Of a stretch of DNA of 64,000 nucleotides, positions 26,824 through 36,192 are shown piece after piece. The notes under the pieces were generated by a model. It was not told where the DNA came from and made no database searches. It saw nothing but the letters and a program-made list of their open reading frames with translations. Within the stretch, counting starts at the first letter, position 1, and every line of letters begins with the position of its first letter. The stretch spans positions 1 through 64,000 of the forward strand of contig NZ_JALJZV010000016.1 in the NCBI RefSeq assembly GCF_024171535.1, given 5' to 3'. Origin of the DNA: Flavobacterium sp. HSC-61S13 (GTDB lineage: Bacteria; Bacteroidota; Bacteroidia; Flavobacteriales; Flavobacteriaceae). The position numbers and the translations under genes were made by a program.

Positions 26824-29106
26824 TTATTTCTTTTTTCTCATTTCTTTTACTTGAGCATCAACAACTGCTACTGCAGACATATTGACCATCTCTTCAACAC
26901 TAGCTCCTAATTGAAAAACGTGTACTGCTTTATCCAGTCCTAAAACAATAGGCCCTATAGAAGTTACTTTGTCCAATTCCTTCAACATTTTATACATCAT
27001 GTTTGCGGCATCTAAATTTGGAAAAATCAAAGTATTGACTTTTTTATTAACCAATTTTGAGAATGGAAATTTATCTTTCAACATGTCCGGATTCAATGCA
27101 AAATCGATTTGAATTTCACCATCTACAACCATATCGGGATAATTTTCATGTAAAAAAGCAACTGCTTGACGCATTTTGGCTGGCGACTCATGATCCGCAG
27201 ATCCGAAGTTTGCAAAAGACAACATCGCTACCACAGGATCCAATCCAAACATCCGTACAGTACGTTCTGTCATTAATGCGATTTTAGCCAAATCTTCTGC
27301 TGAAGGATTTGGGTTGATGGCTGTATCTGCCAAAAACATCGGTCCACGCTTGGTCATCATCACGTTGGTTGTAGCAACCTTAGAAACACCAGCTGCTTTA
27401 GGAATCAACTCCAAAATCGGTTTTATTACCGAAGGATAACTTCTTGAATAACCCGTTACCAATGCATCCGCATCGCCCTCATTGACCATCATAGCGGCAA
27501 AATAATTGCGTTCGCGCATCCACTTTTCCGCGTCGTAAAACGTGGTTCCTTTTCTTTTTCTGGATTCCCAGTACGAAGTTGCAAAACGATTTCTACGTTC
27601 GGATTCTTCTTCTGTTTTAGGATCGATGATTTCAACATCTGCGTCAAAACCAATTTCCTTCATCAATTCCAGAATGATTTCTTTATTTCCCAACAAGATT
27701 GGAACACCAATGCCTTCCTCTTGTACAATCTGTGCTGCTTTTAAAACATCTAAATGATCTGCTTCAGCAAAAACCAAACGTTTAGGATCCGTTTTTGCTC
27801 TAGTAGTTAGCATTCTAACAATTTTGTTGTCAGAACCCATACGTTCATAAAGTTCGTTTTTATACTTATCCCAATCTGTAATCGGCTCGGTGGCAACACC
27901 ACTTTCCATAGCTGCCTTAGCAACTGCTGGTGGCACAACTGTAATCAAACGCGGGTCAAAAGGTTTTGGAATAATATACTCTCTACCAAAGATTAATTTA
28001 ACTTCTCCGTAAGCGATATTAACTTGTTCAGGAACCGATTCTCTTGCCAATTCAGCTAAGGCTACAACAGCAGCCTTCTTCATCTCTTCATTGATTTTAG
28101 TAGCTCGCACATCTAAAGCTCCACGGAAGATAAAAGGAAACCCTAAAACATTATTCACTTGGTTAGGATGGTCAGATCTACCTGTTGCCATGATGATATC
28201 TTTACGAGTATCCATAGCCAATTGATACGAAATCTCCGGGTCTGGATTCGCCATAGCAAAAACAACTGGGTTATCAGCCATAGTCAATAACATCTCAGCC
28301 GATAGAATTCCACCACTAGACAAGCCGATAAACACATCACTACCAACCATAGCTTCTGCTAGTGTACTGATGTTTTTATCTGTTGCAAAATCACGTTGCA
28401 TTTCGGAAATCTTTGGATCATCTTTCTTCAACACACCTTTACTATTCAACATAATAATGTTGTCTGGATTAACTCCAAAAGCAATATATAATTTAGCGCA
28501 GGCAATAGCAGCAGATCCCGCACCGGAAACCACCATCTTAACATCACCCATTTTCTTTCCTGCCAATTCAACAGCATTGAGAAGGGCAGCACATGAGATG
28601 ATTGCAGTTCCGTGTTGATCATCGTGCATAACAGGAATATTCAACTCCTCTTTTAACCTTCTCTCGATCTCAAAAGATTCTGGAGCCTTAATATCTTCGA
28701 GATTGATACCACCAAATGTCGGTGATATATTTTTTACCGTTTCTATAAATTTCTCAACATCATGAGTGTCTATCTCGATATCAAAAACATCGATATCAGC
28801 AAAAATTTTAAATAATAAACCTTTCCCCTCCATCACAGGTTTTGAAGCTTCAGGCCCAATATCTCCTAATCCCAAAACAGCAGTACCGTTTGAAATTACA
28901 GCTACTAAATTTCCTTTAGCAGTATATTTATAAACATTTCTTACATCTTTTGCAATCTCTAAGCAAGGTTCTGCAACCCCTGGAGAATAAGCTAATGCCA
29001 AATCTCTTTGAGAAGCATATTTTTTCGTCGGTACCACTTGAATCTTCCCCGGTGTCGGTTTTGCGTGATACAATAAAGCCTCTCTACGTTTACTGTCTTT
29101 ATGCAT
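26824..29106 (-). CDS. maeB: NADP-dependent malic enzyme, MaeB type with phosphotransacetylase-like domain
   Basis: Converts malate to pyruvate and CO2, giving NADPH. 760 residues in three parts: malic N-terminal domain (~15-150, with [13 protein letters not shown] and [17 protein letters not shown]), NAD(P)-binding malic domain (~160-400, with [16 protein letters not shown] and [12 protein letters not shown]), and a C-terminal phosphate acetyl/butyryltransferase-like domain (~425-755). In MaeB the last domain is thought to be regulatory (acetyl-CoA sensing) and not catalytic. Single gene with its own promoter box (TATATTTG, 29126-29133) and a strong terminator. Confidence 0.95.
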   Translation of the reverse strand: MHKDSKRREALLYHAKPTPGKIQVVPTKKYASQRDLALAYSPGVAEPCLEIAKDVRNVYKYTAKGNLVAVISNGTAVLGLGDIGPEASKPVMEGKGLLFKIFADIDVFDIEIDTHDVEKFIETVKNISPTFGGINLEDIKAPESFEIERRLKEELNIPVMHDDQHGTAIISCAALLNAVELAGKKMGDVKMVVSGAGSAAIACAKLYIAFGVNPDNIIMLNSKGVLKKDDPKISEMQRDFATDKNISTLAEAMVGSDVFIGLSSGGILSAEMLLTMADNPVVFAMANPDPEISYQLAMDTRKDIIMATGRSDHPNQVNNVLGFPFIFRGALDVRATKINEEMKKAAVVALAELARESVPEQVNIAYGEVKLIFGREYIIPKPFDPRLITVVPPAVAKAAMESGVATEPITDWDKYKNELYERMGSDNKIVRMLTTRAKTDPKRLVFAEADHLDVLKAAQIVQEEGIGVPILLGNKEIILELMKEIGFDADVEIIDPKTEEESERRNRFATSYWESRKRKGTTFYDAEKWMRERNYFAAMMVNEGDADALVTGYSRSYPSVIKPILELIPKAAGVSKVATTNVMMTKRGPMFLADTAINPNPSAEDLAKIALMTERTVRMFGLDPVVAMLSFANFGSADHESPAKMRQAVAFLHENYPDMVVDGEIQIDFALNPDMLKDKFPFSKLVNKKVNTLIFPNLDAANMMYKMLKELDKVTSIGPIVLGLDKAVHVFQLGASVEEMVNMSAVAVVDAQVKEMRKKK

Positions 29107-29125
29107 TTTTTTAAGTTTAGTGAAA

Positions 29126-29133
29126 CAAATATA
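29126..29133 (-). promoter_or_regulatory. -7 promoter box (TATATTTG) for maeB
   Basis: Exact TAnnTTTG match on the reverse strand, 19 nt upstream of the maeB ATG. Confidence 0.55.
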
Positions 29134-29341
29134 ACGTTATTGATTGATAAAACTAAACAATGAGGTGCTTGAAATTAGTATTAAAGGCGCCAAAAACAGA
29201 CTTTATATTTTTATTAAACATAATTAAGACACAATTATAAATCTATATCTCCAGAAAAATAATAATTGTAAAAATTAACTAAAAACCAGCTAAACACGAA
29301 AAAAATCACAGAAAAAGCCCCACTTAAACACCGAGAAGTAA

Positions 29342-29386
29342 AATCAAAAAAGCGATAAAACAAACTTCCTGTTCGTCTTATCGCTT
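29342..29386 (-). terminator. Terminator of ruvB
   Basis: On the reverse strand AAGCGATAA pairs with TTATCGCTT, and inside it ACGAAC with GTTTGT (one wobble) around a 5-nt loop; TTTTTT follows. It begins 30 nt past the ruvB stop. Confidence 0.8.
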
Positions 29387-29415
29387 CTCTAATAAACGGT
29401 AAATATCTACTTGGG

Positions 29416-30438
29416 TTAAAACAAACCTCCTTGTGTCATTGGACGAATCAATCCCAGATGTTTAAATGCCAAATCGGTTACTTCCCGACCTCTTGGTGTA
29501 CGCATAATAAATCCTTGTTGAATAAGAAATGGCTCGTAAACTTCTTCAATAGTCTCCGCATTTTCAGAAACAGCTGTCGCTAAAGTAGACAATCCAACCG
29601 GACCTCCCTTAAATTTTTCAATAATCACTCTTAGGATTTTGTTGTCCATTTCATCCAAACCATGAGCATCCACATTCAACGCATTTAAGGCATATCTGGC
29701 GATCTCTATATCAATAGTTCCATTACCCTTAATCTGTGCAAAATCACGCACCCTACGCAACAATGCATTTGCGATACGCGGTGTACCACGACTACGACCC
29801 GCAATCTCAATGGCGGCTTCCATTGAAATAGGCATTTTAAGAATTCCAGAACTACGCTCGACTATACTGGTCAACAATTCGGTATTGTAATACTGTAACC
29901 GACTTTGAATTCCAAAACGCGCACGCATAGGCGCAGTCAAGAGTCCTGAACGAGTAGTCGCACCTACCAAAGTAAATGGATTTAAGTGAATCTGTACCGT
30001 TCGAGCATTGGGACCCGACTCGATCATGATATCAATCTTAAAATCCTCCATAGCTGAATACAAATATTCTTCCACAATAGGACTCAAACGATGGATCTCA
30101 TCAATAAACAAGACATCGCGTTCTTCCAGATTCGTCAATAATCCAGCCAAATCACCAGGTTTATCCAATACCGGACCAGAAGTAATCTTAATACCCACCT
30201 GTAACTCGTTAGCCAAAATATTAGCTAAAGTCGTTTTACCTAGACCCGGAGGTCCGTGAAATAAAGTATGATCCAAGGCTTCATTTCGCAAATTGGCCGC
30301 TTGAACAAAAACCTTTAAGTTATCTAAAACTTGATCTTGTCCAGCGAAATCTTCGAAGGAAAGCGGACGTAATCTCTTTTCAACATCTAAGTCGTCAGAA
30401 GAAAAATTCTGATTGGTAGGATTTAAGTTTTCATTCAT
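29416..30438 (-). CDS. ruvB: Holliday junction branch migration helicase RuvB
   Basis: AAA+ motor that drives branch migration with RuvA. 340 residues from ATG 30438 ([12 protein letters not shown]). Walker [12 protein letters not shown] (~residue 62), Walker [10 protein letters not shown], sensor [15 protein letters not shown] with the arginine finger region, and the winged-helix C-terminus ending near [17 protein letters not shown]. An in-frame start at 30516 would add 26 residues unlike RuvB and would cover the TATCTTTG promoter box at 30444-30451; the shorter form is preferred. This places the predicted transcription start almost on the ATG, suggesting a leaderless message. Confidence 0.96.
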   Translation of the reverse strand: MNENLNPTNQNFSSDDLDVEKRLRPLSFEDFAGQDQVLDNLKVFVQAANLRNEALDHTLFHGPPGLGKTTLANILANELQVGIKITSGPVLDKPGDLAGLLTNLEERDVLFIDEIHRLSPIVEEYLYSAMEDFKIDIMIESGPNARTVQIHLNPFTLVGATTRSGLLTAPMRARFGIQSRLQYYNTELLTSIVERSSGILKMPISMEAAIEIAGRSRGTPRIANALLRRVRDFAQIKGNGTIDIEIARYALNALNVDAHGLDEMDNKILRVIIEKFKGGPVGLSTLATAVSENAETIEEVYEPFLIQQGFIMRTPRGREVTDLAFKHLGLIRPMTQGGLF

Positions 30439-30443
30439 AATAG

Positions 30444-30451
30444 CAAAGATA
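30444..30451 (-). promoter_or_regulatory. -7 promoter box (TATCTTTG) for ruvB
   Basis: Exact TAnnTTTG match on the reverse strand ending only 5 nt before the ruvB ATG. With the usual spacing, transcription would begin within about 0-3 nt of the start codon. Confidence 0.5.
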
Positions 30452-30470
30452 ATTGATTTTTTTTTAAAAA

Positions 30471-30616
30471 GCTGATTCGCGGATACGCTGATAGGCCGAT
30501 AGGCGAATACGTGCATGTACGAATGGAAATATAGGCATAGAAGCAGATAAGTTGAAAGCCTGTTCCATTTTTACATGATTAAGCGAATTCGCGTATGTGC
30601 GAATGGGCATATAAGC
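30471..30616. repeat. Degenerate direct repeats in the ruvB-ctaD intergenic region
   Basis: Two ~34-bp imperfect copies, 30503-30536 and 30583-30616, share the pattern GCGAATnCGnGnATGTnCGA then ATGG and ATATA, spaced by 80 bp. A related fragment (GATTCGCGGATACGCTGAT) begins near 30474. Such GCGAAT-rich repeats look like decayed intergenic elements; no reading frame is present. Confidence 0.55.
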
Positions 30617-30673
30617 TTTTTAGATTCTGATACGCTAAGAGAATAACAATCGCTGACAACGAATCACGAAAAT

Positions 30674-30709
30674 GACAAAAGCCACTTAAAAAATTAAGCA
30701 GCTTTTGTC
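30674..30709 (-). terminator. Terminator of the act-coxB-ctaD operon
   Basis: GACAAAAGC / GCTTTTGTC outer stem with a CTTAA / TTAAG inner stem, separated by a CA/CA internal loop. It lies 22 nt past the ctaD stop; the reverse-strand tail is only moderately T-rich. Confidence 0.65.
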
Positions 30710-30730
30710 GTTATATAAGTAAGATATGTT

Positions 30731-32539
30731 TTAGTGTTGTAATTCTTCTTCACCTTCTCTCATCGGTAAGTTTTGCGGAGCAAAATCTTCTTCGAAACCT
30801 GGTTTAGAATAATCATAAGGCCATCTGTGTACTGTAGGTAATTCACCTGGCCAGTTTCCATGGATATGTTCTACTGGAGTAGTCCATTCCAAAGTATTTG
30901 ATTTCCATGGGTTTTGTGACGCTTTCTTACCGTAGAAAATACTAACGAAGAAGTTCCATAAAAACACCAATTGGAAAGCTGCACCAACAAGAGCGAAAAC
31001 AGTAATAATAACATTCACATCAGCTAAATCATCAAATAAAGGGAAAGCTGTATTAGAATAGTAACGTCTTGGAAGACCTGCCATTCCGATAAAGTGCATT
31101 GGGAAGAAAACTCCGTACGCACAAACTGCTGTTACCCAGAAGTGAATATAACCTAAGTTCTTGCTCATCATTCTACCAAACATTTTAGGGAACCAGTGGT
31201 AAATACCAGCAAACATTCCATAAAGCGCCGATATACCCATCACTAAGTGAAAGTGAGCAATAACGAAATACGTATCGTGAACGTTGATATCCAAAGTACT
31301 ATCTCCTAAGATGATTCCCGTTAAACCTCCAGTAATGAAAGTAGAAACGAAACCAATACAGAATAACATACCTGGATTCATTTGTAAGTTACCTTTCCAA
31401 AGCGTCGTGATATAGTTAAATGCTTTTACAGCAGAAGGAATCGCAATTAAAAGGGTTGTAAAAGTAAATACAGAACCTAAGAAAGGATTCATTCCCGATA
31501 CGAACATATGGTGACCCCAAACGATCGTAGAAAGAAAAGCAATAGCTAAAATCGAAGCGATCATCGCACGGTATCCAAAAATTGGTTTACGCGCATTAGT
31601 AGAGATAACTTCAGAAGTAATTCCCATCGCTGGTAAAATTACGATATAAACTTCAGGGTGACCTAAGAACCAGAATAAGTGTTCAAAAAGAACTGGGGAT
31701 CCACCTTGGTAATGCAATACTTCTCCTGCTAAATAAATATCAGACAAGAAGAAAGACGTACCAAAACTTCTATCAAAAATCAACAATAAAGCTGCTGATA
31801 AAAGAACCGGGAAAGAAACGATACCGATGATAGCTGTAACAAATAATGCCCAAACTGAAAGCGGTAATCTAGTCATAGACATCCCTTTAGTTCTTAAGTT
31901 GATTACAGTCGCTACATAGTTCAAAGAACCCATTAACGACGAGGCAATAAAAATAGCCATAGAAATCAACCACATGGTCATACCTGTACCAGAACCTGGA
32001 ATAGCTTGAGGCAAGGCACTTAAAGGAGGATAAATTGTCCAACCTGCAGAAGCTGGTCCTGACTCCACGAATAATGAAAGAATCATTATTAAAGAAGAGA
32101 TAAAGAACAACCAATAAGAAACCATGTTTAAGAAACCTGACGCCATATCTCTAGCTCCAATTTGCAATGGAATTAAAAGATTACTAAAGGTTCCACTCAA
32201 ACCTGCGGTTAAAACAAAGAATACCATGATACTACCGTGCATTGTAACCAATGCTAAGTAAACATCATTTTTCATTACTCCATCCGGAGCAAATTTATCA
32301 CCTAACAACCAGTTGAAAATTTTGAAAGATTCATCAGGCCAAGCGATTTGCATTCTAAATAAAAGAGACATTGCCACACCGACAATTCCCATAATAATTC
32401 CAGTAATCAAATACTGTTTAGCAATCATTTTGTGATCTAAACTAAACACATATTTGGTAAAGAAATTACCTTTATCGTGGTGATCGTGATCGTGGTCGTG
32501 TTCGTGACCATTTGTTATTTCGTGTCCTACTGCTGACAT
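30731..32539 (-). CDS. ctaD: Cytochrome c oxidase subunit I (heme-copper oxidase catalytic subunit)
   Basis: Binds heme a, heme a3 and CuB, reduces O2 and pumps protons. 602 residues, about 12 membrane helices. Ligand motifs are present: FWFLGHPEVYIVILP (CuB His with the adjacent Tyr), WGHHMFVSG (CuB His pair) and HDTYFVIAHFHLVMG (heme a3 and heme a His). A His/Asp-rich N-terminal tail (HEHDHDHDHHDKG, ~13-25) precedes the first helix and may bind metal, an inference. Last gene of the leftward act-cox operon, 33 nt after coxB. Its subunits III/IV are encoded separately at 14-16 kb. Confidence 0.96.
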   Translation of the reverse strand: MSAVGHEITNGHEHDHDHDHHDKGNFFTKYVFSLDHKMIAKQYLITGIIMGIVGVAMSLLFRMQIAWPDESFKIFNWLLGDKFAPDGVMKNDVYLALVTMHGSIMVFFVLTAGLSGTFSNLLIPLQIGARDMASGFLNMVSYWLFFISSLIMILSLFVESGPASAGWTIYPPLSALPQAIPGSGTGMTMWLISMAIFIASSLMGSLNYVATVINLRTKGMSMTRLPLSVWALFVTAIIGIVSFPVLLSAALLLIFDRSFGTSFFLSDIYLAGEVLHYQGGSPVLFEHLFWFLGHPEVYIVILPAMGITSEVISTNARKPIFGYRAMIASILAIAFLSTIVWGHHMFVSGMNPFLGSVFTFTTLLIAIPSAVKAFNYITTLWKGNLQMNPGMLFCIGFVSTFITGGLTGIILGDSTLDINVHDTYFVIAHFHLVMGISALYGMFAGIYHWFPKMFGRMMSKNLGYIHFWVTAVCAYGVFFPMHFIGMAGLPRRYYSNTAFPLFDDLADVNVIITVFALVGAAFQLVFLWNFFVSIFYGKKASQNPWKSNTLEWTTPVEHIHGNWPGELPTVHRWPYDYSKPGFEEDFAPQNLPMREGEEELQH

Positions 32540-32572
32540 AGTATAATTTTTTGAATAGATAAAACGTGAGAA

Positions 32573-33745
32573 TTATTTAATTCTGTGAGCTATAGCTGTT
32601 GAATCTACAACAGTTTCAGCATCAGGCTTAGCTGTTTCAACAGGAGCTACAGGTGTTGCTGCTGCTGCTTTTTCAGCCTTAACTTGATCACCTAATGTTG
32701 GCAATTCTTTCAACCATTTATTAAATTGTTCCTCAGTTTCAACTACAATCTTAATTTGCATGTTGTAGTGAGAAGCACCACAAATTTTATTACAAAGTAA
32801 CAAATAATCAAAAGTATAAGGATCTAAAGCCTCTTTACCTTCTGCGATTAATGCTTTACTTTTTTCTCCTCTGATTTTATTAATATTATTTACTTTCTTA
32901 ACAATTTCAGCTCTCTCACGCATTTCTGCAGTAGTAACTGAAGGAGTTAAAGCAAATTGAGTTACCATACCAGGAACACAGTTCATCTGTGCTCTGAAGT
33001 GAGGCATATAAGCAGAGTGAAGTACATCTTGCGAACGCATTTTCATTACTACTTTTTTACCTACAGGTAAGTGCAATTCTTTAGCCATCATATCATCTTG
33101 AGCATTCGGGTCAGACATATCTACCCCTACTACGTTGATTCCTTCAATATAACGAACGTTCGCTTTTCCAAGCGTGTTGTCTTTTCCAGAATAACGAATA
33201 TCCCAACTAAATTGTTTGGCATAAACCTCTACATAAATCACCTCTTCTTCTTCATCAACAAACATGATGTCGTTCCAAGCATACAATCCGTATAAAATCA
33301 AACCAGACAATACAATTACTGGTATGATAGTCCATACAGCCTCTAACTTATCGTTATCCGAAAAATAAAGAGCCACATTTCCTTTTTTACCTCTATAACG
33401 GAAAGCAAAATAATGTAATAAAGCTTGCGTGATAATTTGAACGATGAAAATCAAAATCATTGAAATCCACATTAAATTATCTACGTGTACTCCGTGTTCA
33501 GACGCGGAATTATCCATTAAGGGAAGATCACCGTAGTAATACAAACAATAGATGGTTATAACATAAATAAATGCTAAAAATCCGAAAGATAAATATCCAT
33601 TGATATTATTGTCTTTATCTGTAGCGATCTCTGAATCTGCATCGTTTGAAGAGCTTCCGATCTGCGTTAGGTCAAATATTTTAGTCAATTGCCAAACAGC
33701 AATTCCTAACAATATTACAACGGCTAATATTAATAAACTAGTCAT
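32573..33745 (-). CDS. coxB: Cytochrome c oxidase subunit II (CuA subunit)
   Basis: 390 residues, longer than usual (~250-300). N-terminal helices at ~1-18 and ~50-72, then two subunit II helices (~90-112 and ~133-152) leading to a periplasmic cupredoxin domain. The CuA ligands are C, C, H and M in CNKICGASHYNM (~317-328), with the first His in HSAYMPHFRAQM. The usual Glu between the two Cys (CxExC) is Lys here. An Ala/Pro-rich tail (~355-390) follows. No heme c domain is fused, so electrons probably come from ActE or a separate cytochrome c. Preceded by actF and followed by ctaD. Confidence 0.93.
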   Translation of the reverse strand: MTSLLILAVVILLGIAVWQLTKIFDLTQIGSSSNDADSEIATDKDNNINGYLSFGFLAFIYVITIYCLYYYGDLPLMDNSASEHGVHVDNLMWISMILIFIVQIITQALLHYFAFRYRGKKGNVALYFSDNDKLEAVWTIIPVIVLSGLILYGLYAWNDIMFVDEEEEVIYVEVYAKQFSWDIRYSGKDNTLGKANVRYIEGINVVGVDMSDPNAQDDMMAKELHLPVGKKVVMKMRSQDVLHSAYMPHFRAQMNCVPGMVTQFALTPSVTTAEMRERAEIVKKVNNINKIRGEKSKALIAEGKEALDPYTFDYLLLCNKICGASHYNMQIKIVVETEEQFNKWLKELPTLGDQVKAEKAAAATPVAPVETAKPDAETVVDSTAIAHRIK

Positions 33746-33764
33746 TTGTTTATTACTTTAAATA

Positions 33765-35081
33765 TTAATAATGAAAATGTTTACTCTCTTCAATCAAAGG
33801 ATTGCCTTTCGCTAACAACGGTGCTTTTGTAAGAGCCGTGAAAACAACAAAGATAAACAAACCAGCAAAGAATAAAAGCGATGCGATCTCAGATACTCCA
33901 ATAAACCAAGAACCACCAACGGTACCAGGCATAATCATATTGAAGAAATCTAAATAATGTCCTACTACGATCAAAGAACCAGCCATAACAATAATCCAAG
34001 TCAATCGTTTGAAATCAGTATTGATTAACAACAACAAAGGAAGTACAAAGTTAAGAACTAACATACCAAAGAACGGTAATTTATATTCTTGAATTCTAAA
34101 GATAAAGTATGTAACCTCCTCTGGAATATTAGAATACCACATCAACATAAATTGAGAGAACCATAAGTATGTCCAAAAGATACTGATACCGAACATGAAT
34201 TTAGCCAAATCGTGGATATGACTTGTATTTACATATTCTAAAAGACCTTTAGATTTTAAGTATAAAGTTACGAAGGCAATAATTGTAATACCAGTTACGA
34301 AGAAACTAGCGAATACATACCATCCGAATAGGGTGCTATACCAGTGCGTATCGATAGACATGATCCAGTCCCAAGACATGATAGATTCTGTAACGATAAA
34401 AAACACTAGGAAAGCAGCAGATATTTTAAAGTTCTTTTTGTAGTAACGCAAGTCGTTAGTTTCATCAAGAGCTAAAGAATTTTTAACTGCATAGTGTCTA
34501 TATAAGTTCCAACCAGCCAAGAACACTACTGCTCTAATAAGGAAGAAAGGAACATTTAAAAATCCCGTTTTACCTTGGATGATTGGATCATTGGCAACAA
34601 CCTCTGGATCCATCCAGATAAACAAATGATTCAAATTCATAGTAGACAAAACCAATAGAATAAAGAAGATGATAGATCCTGGTAATAAATACGCAGTGAT
34701 ACCTTCCATAACTCTAAATAATACTGGCGACCATCCTGCTTGTGCAGCATATTGAATGGCATAGAATGCTAAAACCCCTAAGGAGATCAACATAAAGAAA
34801 ATACAAGCAATGTATAACGCTGCCCATGGTTTGTTTTGCATTTGTTGCAGAACGTGCTCCAAGTGATGTTGATGTTCTGCATGTTCAGCGGCACTCACTT
34901 CAGCGTGATGACCTGCATCTGCAGCTACATCATGAGCTCCTCCATGGTGCTGTTCTGTTAAAATACGCTCGACGTCATTAACCGTTTTTGGTGCACTGAT
35001 AAACCCATAAACGATTCCTATCAATCCTAAGATCATTAGAATCATTGCAAAGGTTTTCAATCTTTTTGAAAATGTGTACAT
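33765..35081 (-). CDS. actF: Alternative Complex III subunit ActF
   Basis: 438-residue integral membrane protein with about ten helices, similar to ActC/NrfD-like subunits but lacking their quinone-site features. A His-rich loop (~45-80, e.g. HHGGAHDVAADAGHH and HAEHQHHLEH) follows the first helix. Context defines it: it is the last act gene, directly before coxB. In known ACIII structures ActF is a membrane subunit that contacts other membrane subunits. The His-rich loop may be lineage specific. Confidence 0.9.
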   Translation of the reverse strand: MYTFSKRLKTFAMILMILGLIGIVYGFISAPKTVNDVERILTEQHHGGAHDVAADAGHHAEVSAAEHAEHQHHLEHVLQQMQNKPWAALYIACIFFMLISLGVLAFYAIQYAAQAGWSPVLFRVMEGITAYLLPGSIIFFILLVLSTMNLNHLFIWMDPEVVANDPIIQGKTGFLNVPFFLIRAVVFLAGWNLYRHYAVKNSLALDETNDLRYYKKNFKISAAFLVFFIVTESIMSWDWIMSIDTHWYSTLFGWYVFASFFVTGITIIAFVTLYLKSKGLLEYVNTSHIHDLAKFMFGISIFWTYLWFSQFMLMWYSNIPEEVTYFIFRIQEYKLPFFGMLVLNFVLPLLLLINTDFKRLTWIIVMAGSLIVVGHYLDFFNMIMPGTVGGSWFIGVSEIASLLFFAGLFIFVVFTALTKAPLLAKGNPLIEESKHFHY

Positions 35082-35107
35082 ATCTAAACTTCAAATAAGT
35101 TTTACAA

Positions 35108-35662
35108 TTATAATTCTGATTTCAATTTCAACACGTAATCTGAAACCAACCAACGTTCATGTTGATCCAGTTGGTTTGCATGCGATCCCATGGAATTTAA
35201 TCCATAAGTAATCACGTGGAATATACCTCCTTCAGTTAATTCACGATCAGCGTAACTAGGAACTCCAAGAAATTTCTCTCTCTTAACGAGGTTCCCTTTT
35301 CCATCACCTTTATCGCCGTGACAAACACCGCAATAAATTGTAAACAACTCTTTACCTTTACCATTCGCTCTTTCAGCTTCTGTCAAAGGTGATTTATTAT
35401 TGGCTTTTGCCGCTTCTAAACCTTCCGTTGTATTTGCGTATTCATAAGGCTCAAAACCACGAGGCACAGAGTGCTCAGCAGGTAATTGACCTTCTTTACC
35501 GTTTTTAAAAGCTGTTGATTCTGAATATGTTTCGTAAGCTACTGATTCATACATATTCGGAAAAAACTGGTAGTTGGGTCTTTCTTTATTAAAACAAGAA
35601 GTAGTCAATACAGAAACCCCTACTAAAGCTGCTATTTTGTATATAGTTTTCATTTCTACCAT
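35108..35662 (-). CDS. actE: Alternative Complex III subunit ActE, monoheme cytochrome c lipoprotein
   Basis: 184 residues with a lipoprotein signal (VLTTSC, Cys at residue 23) and one heme c site, CGVCH at ~111-115, in a cytochrome c fold (~98-180); the Met in LNSMGSH is a plausible axial ligand. It passes electrons from ActA to the oxidase or to soluble cytochrome c. The ATG at 35662 overlaps the actD stop as TAATG; a second ATG three codons later (35653) is equally good and gives a more typical signal sequence. Confidence 0.92.
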   Translation of the reverse strand: MVEMKTIYKIAALVGVSVLTTSCFNKERPNYQFFPNMYESVAYETYSESTAFKNGKEGQLPAEHSVPRGFEPYEYANTTEGLEAAKANNKSPLTEAERANGKGKELFTIYCGVCHGDKGDGKGNLVKREKFLGVPSYADRELTEGGIFHVITYGLNSMGSHANQLDQHERWLVSDYVLKLKSEL

Positions 35663-36186
35663 TATTCTTTATCGATTACTTTTACTTCTACCGCTCCAGT
35701 TTTTTTAAAGAACTCAACCGCTTCTTCTTCATTACCTTTTAAGGCAACTTCCATAAGGAAATGGTCGTCTGTAGTTCTAACATCTGGGTTTTCAGCTTCT
35801 TTAAAAGGCCATAATTTACTTCTCAAATAAAAAGTAATAACCATTAAGTGGGCAGCAAAAAATACTGTCATCTCAAACATAATAGGCACGAAAGCCGGCA
35901 TGTTTTGAATATAACTAAAACTTGGCTTACCTCCAATATCTTGAGGCCAGTCTTCAATCATAATATAATTCATCAGGAACGTTGCAAAAGAAAGTCCCAC
36001 TAATCCATATAAGAATGAAGCTATGGCAATTCTAGTAGGCGCTAAGCCCATAGCTTTGTCCAAACCGTGAACTGGAAAAGGCGTGTAAACCTCTTCGATA
36101 TGATGATGGGCAGCTCTAGTTTCAGCAACTGCGTGTAACAAAACGTCATCATCATTATAAATCGCGTGTATAACTTTAGTACTCAT
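35662..36186 (-). CDS. actD: Alternative Complex III subunit ActD (DUF3341)
   Basis: 174 residues with the DUF3341 layout: a soluble N-terminal part beginning KVIHAIYNDDDVLLHAV with EVYTPFPVHGLDKAMGL, then two membrane helices (~58-80 and ~100-120) and a short soluble tail. Cofactor-free membrane subunit of quinol:cytochrome c oxidoreductase. 6 nt after actC and overlapping actE. Confidence 0.93.
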   Translation of the reverse strand: MSTKVIHAIYNDDDVLLHAVAETRAAHHHIEEVYTPFPVHGLDKAMGLAPTRIAIASFLYGLVGLSFATFLMNYIMIEDWPQDIGGKPSFSYIQNMPAFVPIMFEMTVFFAAHLMVITFYLRSKLWPFKEAENPDVRTTDDHFLMEVALKGNEEEAVEFFKKTGAVEVKVIDKE

Positions 36187-36192
36187 ACCGAA

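Larger units (their letters stand above)
29107..29415. other. Gene-free gap between maeB and ruvB
   Basis: 309 nt of A/T-rich DNA. It holds the maeB promoter box at the left end and the ruvB terminator at the right end. No credible reading frame, tRNA or repeat was seen in the middle (~29140-29340). Confidence 0.6.

Noticed and set aside
30471..30616. CRISPR-like array
   Set aside because: Only two or three degenerate copies with irregular spacing and no cas genes nearby.
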